From Methanomassiliicoccales archaeon (GTDB lineage Archaea; Thermoplasmatota; Thermoplasmata; RBG-16-68-12; SOIM01), in the NCBI GenBank assembly GCA_004377185.1, contig SOIM01000004.1:1-50459 (forward strand): a DNA stretch of 50,459 bases, read 5' to 3'. Below the pieces are notes generated by a model, which saw only the letters and a list, made by a program, of their open reading frames with translations, made no database searches and was not told the origin of the DNA. This document shows, one piece after another, positions 25,001 to 33,526 of the stretch (position 1 is the first letter of the stretch; every line of letters begins with the position of its first letter). The position numbers and the translations under genes are program-made.

Positions 25001-26433
25001 GCTACCGTCAGGCACGCTTTGACGAGCCGCTCATCCAAGAGATGAAGGACACGAGAGAGGAAGAGGACCAGGTGGAAGGTATCCTCCCCGATTCTATGCT
25101 CAGGAAAGAACTGGACATCCCGAACCTTCAGGAGTTCGAGGTTACCCGGCATTACACCAGGCTCTCACAGATGAACTTCGGTGTTGATATCGGAATCTAT
25201 CCGCTCGGATCCTGCACAATGAAATACACACCCAAGCTGGGCGGTGCGATTGTCCGCAGCGAAAAGGCCACGCAGACACATCCTCTTCAGGACGAGTCAA
25301 CGGTCCAAGGCAGTCTCCAGATCATGTACGAACTGCAGGAGATGCTCTGCAAGATCGGTGGGGTTGATGCGGTAAGCCTGCAGCCCGCGGCCGGGGCACA
25401 TGGCGAGTTCACGGGGCTTCTCATGGCCAGGCGGTATCATGAGTTCAGGGATGAGAAAAGGGATGAAGTGGTCCTGCCGGACACATCCCATGGAACGAAC
25501 CCTGCCAGTGCTTCGATGATGGGCTTCCGTGTCGTCGAGATCCCTTCCAAGGACGGGCGCGTGGATTTGGAAGCTCTGGAGAATGCTGTTGGCGAGAGAA
25601 CGGCAGCCTTTATGCTTACCAACCCGAACACCCTTGGTATCTTCGAGGACGATGTTCTGGAAATAGCAAGAATCGTTCATGATTCTGGGGCTATCCTGTA
25701 CTACGACGGAGCGAACCTCAATGCGATCATGGGCAAGACAACCCCTGGAAAGATGAACTTCGATATCGTCCACTTCAACCTCCACAAGACATTCTCCACT
25801 CCACATGGAGGCGGAGGACCAGGTTCAGGGCCCATTGGCGTCGTTTCCAGACTAAGGGATTTCCTCCCTCCTCCGGTTGTGGCATATGACGGCGAGAAAT
25901 ACTTCCTCGACTACGATTTTCCCAGGACGGTGGGCAAGGTCAGGTCCTTCTACGGCAGCTTCGCTGTCCTCCTGCGTGCTTACGTTTACATCAAGCTGAT
26001 GGGCTCGGATGGTCTGGAATGGGTGGCAGAGAGATCGGTCCTGAACTCCAACTATCTGAAGGAGAGGCTCAAGGGGCACCTGGATTTGCCTTTCAAGGGT
26101 CTGAGGAAGCACGAATTCGTACTCAGCGGGGCGAAACTGAAGGAAAGAGGTCTTTCCACACGGGATATGTCCAAGAGGCTGATGGACTACGGTTTCCATC
26201 CCCCCACCGTCTACTTCCCGCAGATAGTGGAAGAGGCGCTCATGATCGAACCGACCGAGACCGAGACCAAAGAGACGCTGGACGCCTTCGCCGATGCCAT
26301 CATATCCATCCTCGGAGAGGACAGGGAAAAGGTGGCCGGTGCACCATATGACGCTTCTGTTGGAAGGGTGGACGAAGTTGCAGCTGCCAGGCACCCAATC
26401 CTCAGCTGGAGGATGCTGGCCCGCGAAGAATGA
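24991..26433 (+). CDS. gcvPB: Glycine decarboxylase P-protein, subunit 2
   Basis: 480 residues; C-terminal catalytic half of the split P-protein. The PLP lysine is K266 in HFNLHKTFSTPHGGGGPGSG. Also diagnostic are FGVDIGIYPLGSCTMKYTPK, LQPAAGAHGEFTG and DTSHGTNPASASMMGF. ATG 24991 lies inside the gcvPA end. Its last 32 bases overlap the end of the convergent mptE gene. Confidence 0.96.
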   Translation: MQLSYRQARFDEPLIQEMKDTREEEDQVEGILPDSMLRKELDIPNLQEFEVTRHYTRLSQMNFGVDIGIYPLGSCTMKYTPKLGGAIVRSEKATQTHPLQDESTVQGSLQIMYELQEMLCKIGGVDAVSLQPAAGAHGEFTGLLMARRYHEFRDEKRDEVVLPDTSHGTNPASASMMGFRVVEIPSKDGRVDLEALENAVGERTAAFMLTNPNTLGIFEDDVLEIARIVHDSGAILYYDGANLNAIMGKTTPGKMNFDIVHFNLHKTFSTPHGGGGPGSGPIGVVSRLRDFLPPPVVAYDGEKYFLDYDFPRTVGKVRSFYGSFAVLLRAYVYIKLMGSDGLEWVAERSVLNSNYLKERLKGHLDLPFKGLRKHEFVLSGAKLKERGLSTRDMSKRLMDYGFHPPTVYFPQIVEEALMIEPTETETKETLDAFADAIISILGEDREKVAGAPYDASVGRVDEVAAARHPILSWRMLAREE

Positions 26434-27079
26434 TTTTGTCGGACGGGAGTTTACTGATAAGCACAAAAGCCCAGTTCAGTTTTCTCTTCTTGATTTCAAC
26501 GTTCTTGCCTTTCTCCCTGGGGTTGTCGAAGTCAAAGCCTACGAGCCTGATTTCTGAAGCACCGAAGTGATCTGCAAGGTAAGCCCCTCTGTCGCCATCG
26601 GTGAACCCTCCGAAATTATGTACGTGTCCGAAAGGTTCTGACTGTGTGGTTCCCATGACCTTTCCTTTGAAATGTCCGGCAAACTGCTTGATTTTGTCCT
26701 GATTGTCCCCGTGTGCGTGTATGATGACCACGGCCCCCAACTCGTTCGCTCTCACCAGATCCTCCACCTTGCCATCCAGATCTGTCATCACGATATTGGG
26801 CGTCATCCCATGCTGGAGTAGAATGGATGTGGCCTCGTCCGCTGCAATCAGCACGCCATGGATACCACCGATTTCATCGGGCAGGTTCGGTCCGTCTCCA
26901 GCCACTGTTACCACCCTGCCCCTGATGAGGTCTTCCAGCTCCTCTGGGCTTGTTCTATCTCCTCTCAGCAAGTCGGAGAGCAATCTCGCACTCAGCTCAT
27001 CCCTGTCTCTCTCAAATCCAAAATCCTTCAGGATTAGATGGTAGTAGTCCTTCCACTCGTCATAGAGCATTGGAATCAT
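26402..27079 (-). CDS. mptE: 6-hydroxymethyl-7,8-dihydropterin pyrophosphokinase MptE (DUF115)
   Basis: 225 residues. Archaeal enzyme unrelated to bacterial FolK that activates 6-hydroxymethyldihydropterin for tetrahydromethanopterin synthesis. Seen: VVTVAGDGPNLPD, VLIAADEATSILLQHGMTPNIVMTDLDG, VVIIHAHGDN, GTTQSEPFG, NFGGFTDGDRGAYLADHFGA and LVGFDFDNP, the DUF115/MptE pattern. The 3' end overlaps gcvPB by 32 bases in antisense. Its presence implies H4MPT or a relative as C1 carrier, in keeping with the glycine cleavage genes alongside. Confidence 0.92.
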   Translation of the reverse strand: MIPMLYDEWKDYYHLILKDFGFERDRDELSARLLSDLLRGDRTSPEELEDLIRGRVVTVAGDGPNLPDEIGGIHGVLIAADEATSILLQHGMTPNIVMTDLDGKVEDLVRANELGAVVIIHAHGDNQDKIKQFAGHFKGKVMGTTQSEPFGHVHNFGGFTDGDRGAYLADHFGASEIRLVGFDFDNPREKGKNVEIKKRKLNWAFVLISKLPSDKIILRGPASSS

Positions 27080-27089
27080 CAGATTCGAA

Positions 27090-28235
27090 CTATCTTCTCC
27101 ACTCAGCCTCCGGAGGCGCCCTTCTCTCCATCATCCTCCAGCTGGTTGTGCCGATAATCAGAACGCTAAGGGCGAGAGCGAAGGTGATCAGCAGGGCTGG
27201 GATTTTCTCGGCTAGCTCAATGTATCCGAACACAACCGCCAGTGTGTCTAATATTCCCAGCATGAAAATCACGACCACCAGGAAGAATATTGAAACCGGC
27301 CAGAAGGACTTCGGGAACTCCCTCTTCTTCACCACGACTGCAATGATCCTGCCAAGTTCGTGGACATATATACCGGCGATGAACAGCCAAATGAAACCGC
27401 CCAGAAAGAAGAAGAACTTCTGTACGAAATCCGTTGCTTTCAGACCCGCGTCCACACCATAGAAAACCCCGAGCAGGATGAGAACCCAGGCTACCACGCT
27501 AAAGAATATGCTCACATCACCAGACATGACAGATGAACGGGCATCGTCATAGGCGTCTCGTACCCTCCGCACACCGCGCTTAAAGGAGAAATTAATCGGG
27601 TAGGCCCAGAGCAAGAACGAGATTCCGAGTACAAGAGAGATCAACGCAGGGGCAAATGACGCACCCAGAATGGTTGACCACCCTTCGCTCATAATACTAA
27701 TGATGATCGGTATGAACGCAAACAGACCGTAAAGGAGAAATATGAGGCCGGGAGGCGTAAGCAGCCTCTTTCTCCACCTGTCATCCCTGAGCGCCTTGAA
27801 TATCATGGACACAAAGCTCTCAACGGTCTGTTGCTGCTTGACAACGACTCTTCTTACATGGTCCACCTTGAGCCTTGAGGCGATCAGGGGGAAGACATAC
27901 TCATCCTCAGCACCATCACTTATCAGATAGGCGGTATCCGGCCTGACCTCGTCTATGACCTCCTCGAGCTGTCTCACGATCTCTCTGTCCGAACGGTCTC
28001 CGACCTTCACATCGCCAGAAATGGTCGCGACCTCGGCATCTATGCCGTTTCTTATCAGATCGTCGTACTTGCCTATCGCCACGAACATGGTGTTTACATC
28101 CGCATCCTCCGGGTCGGCAAGCCCCAGCTTCATGGCCGCGTCCACGTTGTCCCTTCTTCCGATTATGGGTCCCGGTATTCCCGCCTTGGTGCCAATGTCG
28201 TTGTCCCTGTCGATGCAGATAACTAGCGTTCGCAT
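27090..28235 (-). CDS. DUF373 membrane protein
   Basis: 381 residues of the archaeal DUF373 family. N-terminal cytosolic domain (1-165): TLVICIDRDNDIGTKAGIPGP, IGRRDNVDAAMKLGLADPEDAD, and AYLISDGAEDEYVFPLIASR. The rest has about six membrane helices (from GLIFLLYGLFAFIPIIISIM to ALLITFALALSVLIIGT). Function unknown. ATG 28235 lies about 25 bases from a TATA box (near 28255-28266), so the message is probably leaderless. mptE follows after 10 bases. Confidence 0.88.
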   Translation of the reverse strand: MRTLVICIDRDNDIGTKAGIPGPIIGRRDNVDAAMKLGLADPEDADVNTMFVAIGKYDDLIRNGIDAEVATISGDVKVGDRSDREIVRQLEEVIDEVRPDTAYLISDGAEDEYVFPLIASRLKVDHVRRVVVKQQQTVESFVSMIFKALRDDRWRKRLLTPPGLIFLLYGLFAFIPIIISIMSEGWSTILGASFAPALISLVLGISFLLWAYPINFSFKRGVRRVRDAYDDARSSVMSGDVSIFFSVVAWVLILLGVFYGVDAGLKATDFVQKFFFFLGGFIWLFIAGIYVHELGRIIAVVVKKREFPKSFWPVSIFFLVVVIFMLGILDTLAVVFGYIELAEKIPALLITFALALSVLIIGTTSWRMMERRAPPEAEWRR

Positions 28236-28379
28236 GCCTTCTTTTATAGAGGTGCGCGGATATATTAAACTTACTACATGCTTCCGTTTTCGTTAAGGGA
28301 TTTGACTGCGAATTGTCCGAATGGAAGGGAATTCCCGAAATTGTTATAAGGTGGCGCTAAGATGGTCTGAAGGAACCAA

Positions 28380-29357
28380 ATGAGGGAAGACCGCGAAGAA
28401 TATGATATGGAGGAAGAACTGAAGGATGTCAAGGACATCCTCATGGCCAAGAAGGTAGATTGTCCCAACTGCCGTTCGAAAGTGGATGCGAATATCGACA
28501 AATGTCCTCTGTGTGGTTTTGCAATAAAGAAGGTTGAGGACGACGAATTCGCCAACAGGCTCAAGGCCACAATGTGGGCGCCGGGAATGGACCGCGGAGT
28601 CCCTCTTGGAACGGACGTGCCTCCCCCTCTGGATATTGAAGCCGAGGAGGAAGAGCCCGAACCAGAGATGGCTGAACCGGAGTTACCTTTCCTTCCTTCT
28701 TTGGAGGAAGAAGAGGAAGAGATCGTCGAGGACAGAAAACTGGTTGGGGAGGTCCTCATTGTGAGGGAGAGGCTGAAGGCGACCCTCTCGATCGCGTTGG
28801 TCCTCTTTGGAGTGTTGCTTTATGTCATTACCCCGTTCTTCTCGGTAACAGGACTCAGCGTCCTTGTGATCATGGTTCTGGGTTCAGTGCTCCTTCTGGT
28901 GGGAGCGAACCTTGCTTTCGATGTTATACTGGACCGCAGGAGGAGGACGTCTCTTCTTTCAGACAGGGATTTCGAAGAGTCCTTCCCGAAGTTCTCCCGC
29001 AGGGTGCTGCAGCCGGGGGATTCGGTCGGAAAGACGGTATCAGTTTTCGTCACGTTCGTGGGAGGGCTCAGCTACGTCCTGTTGCCAATGCTTTCCAGTG
29101 ACAGGATTTTGGTGTTCGTGGGCATGGCGGTGGGGGCCGTTCTGATAGTCTTTGGCGTCAGCATGGTGCACCACTCGTTCTTCCGCACCGAGCACTATCT
29201 CAAGAGGAAGGAGGGAGAGGTGTTCGAGGCCTTCGTTGAGTCCGTGGGGGAAGAACCCGTCGAGGAGGGAGCGGAGTGGGCCTGCCCCGTCTGCGCAACA
29301 CCCCTAGCAGAGGAGACGGACGTGTGTCCTGAGTGCGGAGCGGAATTCGAAGACTAA
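28380..29357 (+). CDS. Membrane protein flanked by two zinc ribbons
   Basis: 325 residues. N-terminal zinc ribbon C28, C31, C42, C45 (CPNCRS...CPLCGF), then a long acidic Pro/Glu-rich linker (about 75-120), four membrane helices (about 135-183 and 225-262), and a C-terminal zinc ribbon C302, C305, C316, C319. Both ends are probably cytoplasmic. I do not recognise a characterised relative; zinc-ribbon membrane proteins of this kind are common in Thermoplasmatota-like genomes. Confidence 0.75.
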   Translation: MREDREEYDMEEELKDVKDILMAKKVDCPNCRSKVDANIDKCPLCGFAIKKVEDDEFANRLKATMWAPGMDRGVPLGTDVPPPLDIEAEEEEPEPEMAEPELPFLPSLEEEEEEIVEDRKLVGEVLIVRERLKATLSIALVLFGVLLYVITPFFSVTGLSVLVIMVLGSVLLLVGANLAFDVILDRRRRTSLLSDRDFEESFPKFSRRVLQPGDSVGKTVSVFVTFVGGLSYVLLPMLSSDRILVFVGMAVGAVLIVFGVSMVHHSFFRTEHYLKRKEGEVFEAFVESVGEEPVEEGAEWACPVCATPLAEETDVCPECGAEFED

Positions 29358-29407
29358 AACACATTAAATACTGAGTTGATTATTCGGTTCTAAGGGGGAG
29401 TGGAAAG

Positions 29408-30040
29408 ATGAGAATCGCTTGGCATGGACATGCCTGTTTCGAAATCAATGATGGTTGCACCGTCGTTACCGACCCTCATGACGGCAAGTCGATAGGCCTT
29501 GCGTCCCCAGTGGTGCAGGCGGACCTTGTCCTTCTGAGTCACGACCACTACGATCACAATTGTGCCAGGATAGTAAAGGGAGATCCCGCGGTGGTTGATT
29601 CTGCTGTTGAGGAAACGATCAACGGTGTCAAGATAAGGACCTTCAAGACCTTCCACGATGAGGCGAGAGGAGAGAAAAGGGGCGACAATCGGATATTCTG
29701 CTTCGAACTGGACGGGGTCACATTCTGCCATCTAGGTGATCTCGGGCATCTTCTTTCGGACGAGGTGGTTTCCTCCATTGGGCAGGTTGATGTTCTCTTC
29801 GTTCCAGTGGGCTCCGTATTCACGATCGACGGAGCGGCAGGCTGGAAGACGGTTTCCATGATCAAACCCAAGATAACGATACCTATGCACTACTGGCTGA
29901 GGGGGTTGTTGCTGTCGCTCAGACCGCTCGAGGATTTCTTAAGCCACGTAACTGAGCCTGTCACCAGGGTCGGGAACGAGGTCGTTTTTGAGAAGGAGGA
30001 CCTTCCCGAGAGCACCAAGGTCTGGGTCTTCAACTTCTAG
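29408..30040 (+). CDS. Metallo-beta-lactamase-fold hydrolase, UlaG/UPF0173-like
   Basis: 210 residues. Opening strand MRIAWHGHACFEI, metal motif HDHYDH (45-50), FCHLGDLGHLLSDE and PMHYW near the end: the compact beta-lactamase-fold family related to UlaG and UPF0173. TATA-like ACATTAAATAC (29370-29380) precedes it, and GGGGGAG lies near 29393-29399. Its stop overlaps the convergent aIF6 gene by 4 bases. Substrate unknown. Confidence 0.87.
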   Translation: MRIAWHGHACFEINDGCTVVTDPHDGKSIGLASPVVQADLVLLSHDHYDHNCARIVKGDPAVVDSAVEETINGVKIRTFKTFHDEARGEKRGDNRIFCFELDGVTFCHLGDLGHLLSDEVVSSIGQVDVLFVPVGSVFTIDGAAGWKTVSMIKPKITIPMHYWLRGLLLSLRPLEDFLSHVTEPVTRVGNEVVFEKEDLPESTKVWVFNF

Positions 30041-30696
30041 TAGTACCTGAGACCTTCCTCGATTCTCCCCAGTTCGATTGGGGTGGTAGCGCTTCCCACC
30101 AAAGCTCCCTTGTCGTTTGCGACGATGCAGGCACCTATCTGGGGGGTACCGTAGTTTGCGGTTGAGATTGTCACCGGGACCTTCAAGACATCTTCTAAGA
30201 GTTCCTTCTCCCCGTCCTTGATATGGGGGTGGCAGAGAACTCCCCTGTTGTTGGTTACCGAAGCCGACCCTACCGTCTTCAGGCCAGCAATCGTTCCCCG
30301 GGAAACTTCAACGCCCAACACGTCCTCAATGAACTTGATTGCGGATTTATTGTAATTGGGGTGGACAACGGCACCATTGTCGTTGCACAGAATGGTGTTC
30401 CCAACAGCGTTCAGCCTACGTTGGGAAATGGGTTCCACTCTCATGTCTTCCATGTGTGAGATTTCTGCGACATCTGCGAAATTGGTTACGATCGACCCGT
30501 TGGTGTTCATGCACATAAGGGAACCCAAGACGGTAGAGCCACCCAGAGAAAGGGCTCTGGACTGAACCTCCAGTGCCTCTTCTATCTGCTTCCTTGCGGA
30601 CTTGGAGATGAAGCTTGAGACAAAAACAACCTGGTTGTTCGATGCGCAGTAGACACCCACATATGGATTCCCTAGGAAATCCATCTTGGCAAGCAA
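30037..30696 (-). CDS. eif6: Translation initiation factor aIF6
   Basis: About 219 residues of the pentein-fold ribosome anti-association factor: GNPYVGVYCASNN, GSTVLGSLMCMNTNGSIV, NDNGAVVHPNYNK, and NDKGALVGSATTPIEL show its repeats. The start is uncertain: TTG 30696 has GGAGG five bases upstream and is preferred; TTG 30711 and ATG 30684 are also in frame. Last gene of the rps19e-PDCD5-rpl39e-rpl31e-eif6 operon, a classical archaeal order. Confidence 0.94.
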   Translation of the reverse strand: MLAKMDFLGNPYVGVYCASNNQVVFVSSFISKSARKQIEEALEVQSRALSLGGSTVLGSLMCMNTNGSIVTNFADVAEISHMEDMRVEPISQRRLNAVGNTILCNDNGAVVHPNYNKSAIKFIEDVLGVEVSRGTIAGLKTVGSASVTNNRGVLCHPHIKDGEKELLEDVLKVPVTISTANYGTPQIGACIVANDKGALVGSATTPIELGRIEEGLRYY

Positions 30697-30707
30697 AGGT
30701 TTCCTCC

Positions 30708-30977
30708 TCAATCTTCAGGAAGTGAGACCTCCACCTCCCCTTCCTCCAGCAATAGCGCTTTGACACGGATCTTCTTGGGCGGATGCTGTATCCCCCTCTT
30801 CCAGATCTCTTCGTTGACCTCAGGGTCTATCCACACGTCCTTTTCCTCCACCCTCATGTGCTTCTTCATGTACTCCCTTATGGCCTTGATGGCCCTGGGA
30901 CTTCTCTTGGTCCTGGGTACCGATTTGGTTATCCTCAATGGTACGATAAAAATGTATTCCTCTTCCTCCTCGGCCAT
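30708..30977 (-). CDS. rpl31e: Large ribosomal subunit protein eL31
   Basis: 89 residues: YIFIVPLRITKSVPRTKRSP, then AIKAIREYMKKHMRVEEKDVWIDPEVNEEIWKRGI in separate conserved segments, and the KIRVKALLLEEG strand. Starts four bases after the rpl39e stop. Confidence 0.95.
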   Translation of the reverse strand: MAEEEEEYIFIVPLRITKSVPRTKRSPRAIKAIREYMKKHMRVEEKDVWIDPEVNEEIWKRGIQHPPKKIRVKALLLEEGEVEVSLPED

Positions 30978-30981
30978 TGAA

Positions 30982-31137
30982 TCACTTCTTGAGCTTGCTC
31001 CTTCTCCACGTCCTTCTCTTCGGATGTCTCAGGAAACGCCTGTTTGTCCGCTGCATCACCCATGCTGGCACTCTTCTGTTCTGCTTCTCTGCCTTCATGA
31101 GCCTAATCTTCTTTCCGAGGGGCTTGTTACTTGCCAT
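30982..31137 (-). CDS. rpl39e: Large ribosomal subunit protein eL39
   Basis: 51 very basic residues that line the exit tunnel: [20 protein letters not shown], then [20 protein letters not shown] and a terminal WRRSKLKK. Complete and of normal family length. Lies one base after the PDCD5 stop. Confidence 0.95.
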   Translation of the reverse strand: MASNKPLGKKIRLMKAEKQNRRVPAWVMQRTNRRFLRHPKRRTWRRSKLKK

Positions 31138-31138
31138 C

Positions 31139-31471
31139 TTATCGTCTCTCTATCTTTATCTCCCTCTTCTTGGGGAGTATCTTTCTCAGGATCTGTCTTA
31201 ATGTGTTGTCGTCTATGACCGATTGGACCCTCCCGCTCTGCGCCAGAAGTATGAGCTGGCTCGAAACGTTCTCCGCAACCTCCGGATATGTGAGTTGGAT
31301 TCTTCCCAACCTCTCGCGCGCCTCCGGGGTCAATATCTGTCTCAGGATTGACTGTTTCTGGGCGTCCAATTGAGCTGTCTGTGCTTCCTCCGCCATTCTC
31401 TGCTGCTGGTGTAGCTGGAGTTCCTCCAGCTTCTTCCTTCGAAGCGCTTCCAGCTCGTCCTCGTCCTCCAT
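31139..31471 (-). CDS. PDCD5-like DNA-binding protein
   Basis: 110 residues of the archaeal homologue of eukaryotic PDCD5 (TFAR19): [48 protein letters not shown] and [18 protein letters not shown] small helical bundle whose archaeal role is unclear; always placed between rps19e and rpl39e. Confidence 0.93.
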   Translation of the reverse strand: MEDEDELEALRRKKLEELQLHQQQRMAEEAQTAQLDAQKQSILRQILTPEARERLGRIQLTYPEVAENVSSQLILLAQSGRVQSVIDDNTLRQILRKILPKKREIKIERR

Positions 31472-31480
31472 CAGAAACCC

Positions 31481-31936
31481 TCAGCAGTACTTGCTCAATT
31501 CGATATTCTCCTTTGCCAACTCGTTCAGGATCTCTCTTGACACCTTGTCGAGCATTGACCTGCCCGAGGGGGATATCACTCTCCCCTTCCTGTTCTGTTT
31601 CTGGAGATACCCCGCTTCTTCCAGCTGCTTCAACGAATGCCTGGCGATCGACCGACTCCCCTTCCTTGCATGATAGGGTTTTGCGCCTCTGTCTATCTTG
31701 CCTCCGAACTCGGCCGCCAGCCTCGAAGATCCAATGGGGCCCTTCACGTAAACCTTTCTCAGGACGGCCGCGACCCTCTCGTACCACCAATCGGGATTGG
31801 TCGGAGACTTCTCCTTGTGCACTCCCGTCTTCACGTAGGTGCTCCATTCAGGCGGAGTTATCTTGCCTTCCTTCTTGAGATGCTCCGCTATCCGTATGAT
31901 AAGCAAATTGGCAGGTACCTCATATGGGGTAGGCAT
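31481..31936 (-). CDS. rps19e: Small ribosomal subunit protein eS19
   Basis: 151 residues: PTPYEVPANLLIIRIAEHL, PDWWYERVAAVLRKVYVKGP, and GRVISPSGRSMLDKVSREI. ATG 31936 is chosen; a GTG at 31945 would add three residues. First gene of the operon that runs to aIF6. Confidence 0.95.
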   Translation of the reverse strand: MPTPYEVPANLLIIRIAEHLKKEGKITPPEWSTYVKTGVHKEKSPTNPDWWYERVAAVLRKVYVKGPIGSSRLAAEFGGKIDRGAKPYHARKGSRSIARHSLKQLEEAGYLQKQNRKGRVISPSGRSMLDKVSREILNELAKENIELSKYC

Positions 31937-32044
31937 TGTTTCCACTCATGGAAAGGTATGCGATATAACGGTAACCTGCTATAAGAATCTTTGGAAATAC
32001 TTTTGACTGTCTGGCTCGGGAAAAATCAGGGGATTTCCTCGCTC

Positions 32045-32887
32045 TCAAAAGCCCCGATCTTCCGTCTTTGTCCTGTGATGTTTCAGTCCCATCTCATCGG
32101 GCGAAAATCCCATGGACAACCCGTAGAGTTCCATCAGGTAGAGCACGGGCAGCGGGTTCTCTTTCTGTCGATAGTCGAACTGAACGAAGCAATATGGACA
32201 TGGGGTCACAATGTGAGTTGCACCTGCCGAATGCATCTTGTCCAGAATCGAAGTCAGCATGGATGCCCCGGTCTTCTCATCCACTCCCATGAGTCCCCCT
32301 CCGCAGCACAGGAGGTCCTCTGCATATTCGACCGGCTCTGCCCCTATCCAGCGGACCAGCTCATCCAGAATTGTCGGTCTTCTTTTGTCATCTATTTGCG
32401 CCACTTCCCTGGGTCGAATCAAATGGCATCCGTGATGTGCCCCTACCCTCAGACCGTTGGCGGGTTTTTCCATCTTCTGAGAGATTCTCTCCTGGCCGAT
32501 CTCCTGCATCAATTGAACCACATGAAGAACATCTATCGTCCCCTTGAACTCCCTGTCAACCTCTTTCAAAATCTCATTCACTTCCTCTTTCTTCTTTCCG
32601 TCTTTCTTCAGTACGTGATTTGCCTCGTTCAGGGAACAGAAACATCCGTTGCAGAGAGTCAGCAGGTCCATTTCCTCATCTTCAGCGATCGCTATGTTCC
32701 TGGCCGCGACCGCCAACCAGCTGTCATAGCTCAACGGTTTCAGGATTATCGGATCGGCACAGCAACTGTATCCTCTCAATTCCTTCAGACCGACATCTAG
32801 CTCTCCGAGGACGAGCCGGGAAGCCTTCTCGAGGAAGGGAAGCCTGGTCGAGATTAGGCAGCCGGGGTAAAAGGCATAGTTCGTCAC
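32045..32887 (-). CDS. hdrB: Heterodisulfide reductase subunit B (HdrB)
   Basis: 280 residues with two CCG domains: C10, C42-C43, C79, C82 and C154, C194-C195, C230, C233. In methanogens these ligate the two noncubane [4Fe-4S] clusters that reduce CoM-S-S-CoB. YPGCLISTRLPF and LLCCGGGLMG are diagnostic. GTG start overlaps the hdrC stop. No hdrA or mcr gene is in the window; non-methanogenic archaea also carry HdrBC, so methanogenesis does not follow. Confidence 0.93.
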   Translation of the reverse strand: MTNYAFYPGCLISTRLPFLEKASRLVLGELDVGLKELRGYSCCADPIILKPLSYDSWLAVAARNIAIAEDEEMDLLTLCNGCFCSLNEANHVLKKDGKKKEEVNEILKEVDREFKGTIDVLHVVQLMQEIGQERISQKMEKPANGLRVGAHHGCHLIRPREVAQIDDKRRPTILDELVRWIGAEPVEYAEDLLCCGGGLMGVDEKTGASMLTSILDKMHSAGATHIVTPCPYCFVQFDYRQKENPLPVLYLMELYGLSMGFSPDEMGLKHHRTKTEDRGF

Positions 32888-33384
32888 GGGCCCTCCACGA
32901 GCTTCTTGAAGCCCGTCTTCTTGGCGAGCGTCCCTACATCCTTCACTGCAGTCTTGTCCACCTTCATTTCACCAAGACCCAGCTCCTTTCTCATTTTTGC
33001 TGTGAGTCCGGAGATTGGAAATGCGTACCCAGTCTTCAGAAAGAGCTTCGCAACCTTTGATGTGCTGTCGGGGAGATGACCCTCTTTCGCCGCCAGTGTT
33101 CTCAGAACCGAAATGATTTCAGGGACCTGTATTCCACTTCTGCACCTCTCCAAGCAGGCATAGCACATGGTGCACAGCCAGAGGTCCGGCGATTCGATAA
33201 GATTGTCATCTCCGAGACCCGCTTTCAGAATCATCTTGCGCACTCTAAAATCGGTCAGTTTGGACAGAGGGCAGATGCCACTGCAAACTCCGCACTGCTC
33301 GCACAGGGTTAACATCGAAGTGAATTCCCTGGACCCCAGTTCCTCTCTCAGAGCTTTGTCGACCTTTGTTGTCTTCATCGACAT
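32884..33384 (-). CDS. hdrC: Heterodisulfide reductase subunit C (HdrC)
   Basis: 166 residues with two [4Fe-4S] motifs: C28, C31, C34, C38 (CEQCGVCSGIC) and C71, C74, C77, C81 (CTMCYACLERC). Passes electrons to HdrB. ATG 33384 or 33378. A TATA-like AACATTTAATAC on this strand near 33446-33457 fits a short leader. Overlaps hdrB by 4 bases. Confidence 0.92.
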   Translation of the reverse strand: MSMKTTKVDKALREELGSREFTSMLTLCEQCGVCSGICPLSKLTDFRVRKMILKAGLGDDNLIESPDLWLCTMCYACLERCRSGIQVPEIISVLRTLAAKEGHLPDSTSKVAKLFLKTGYAFPISGLTAKMRKELGLGEMKVDKTAVKDVGTLAKKTGFKKLVEGP

Positions 33385-33526
33385 CAACGAAGATTCCTGC
33401 TCTCGCCAGAGACCGAATATCTTCAGTCTGTATGAATTCTGAACGCGTATTAAATGTTTTCTTGGCAGAGTGGAATGGGTTCTTCGATAATTTTATAATC
33501 AGTTTGGTATGAAAATGACTGGTGTA

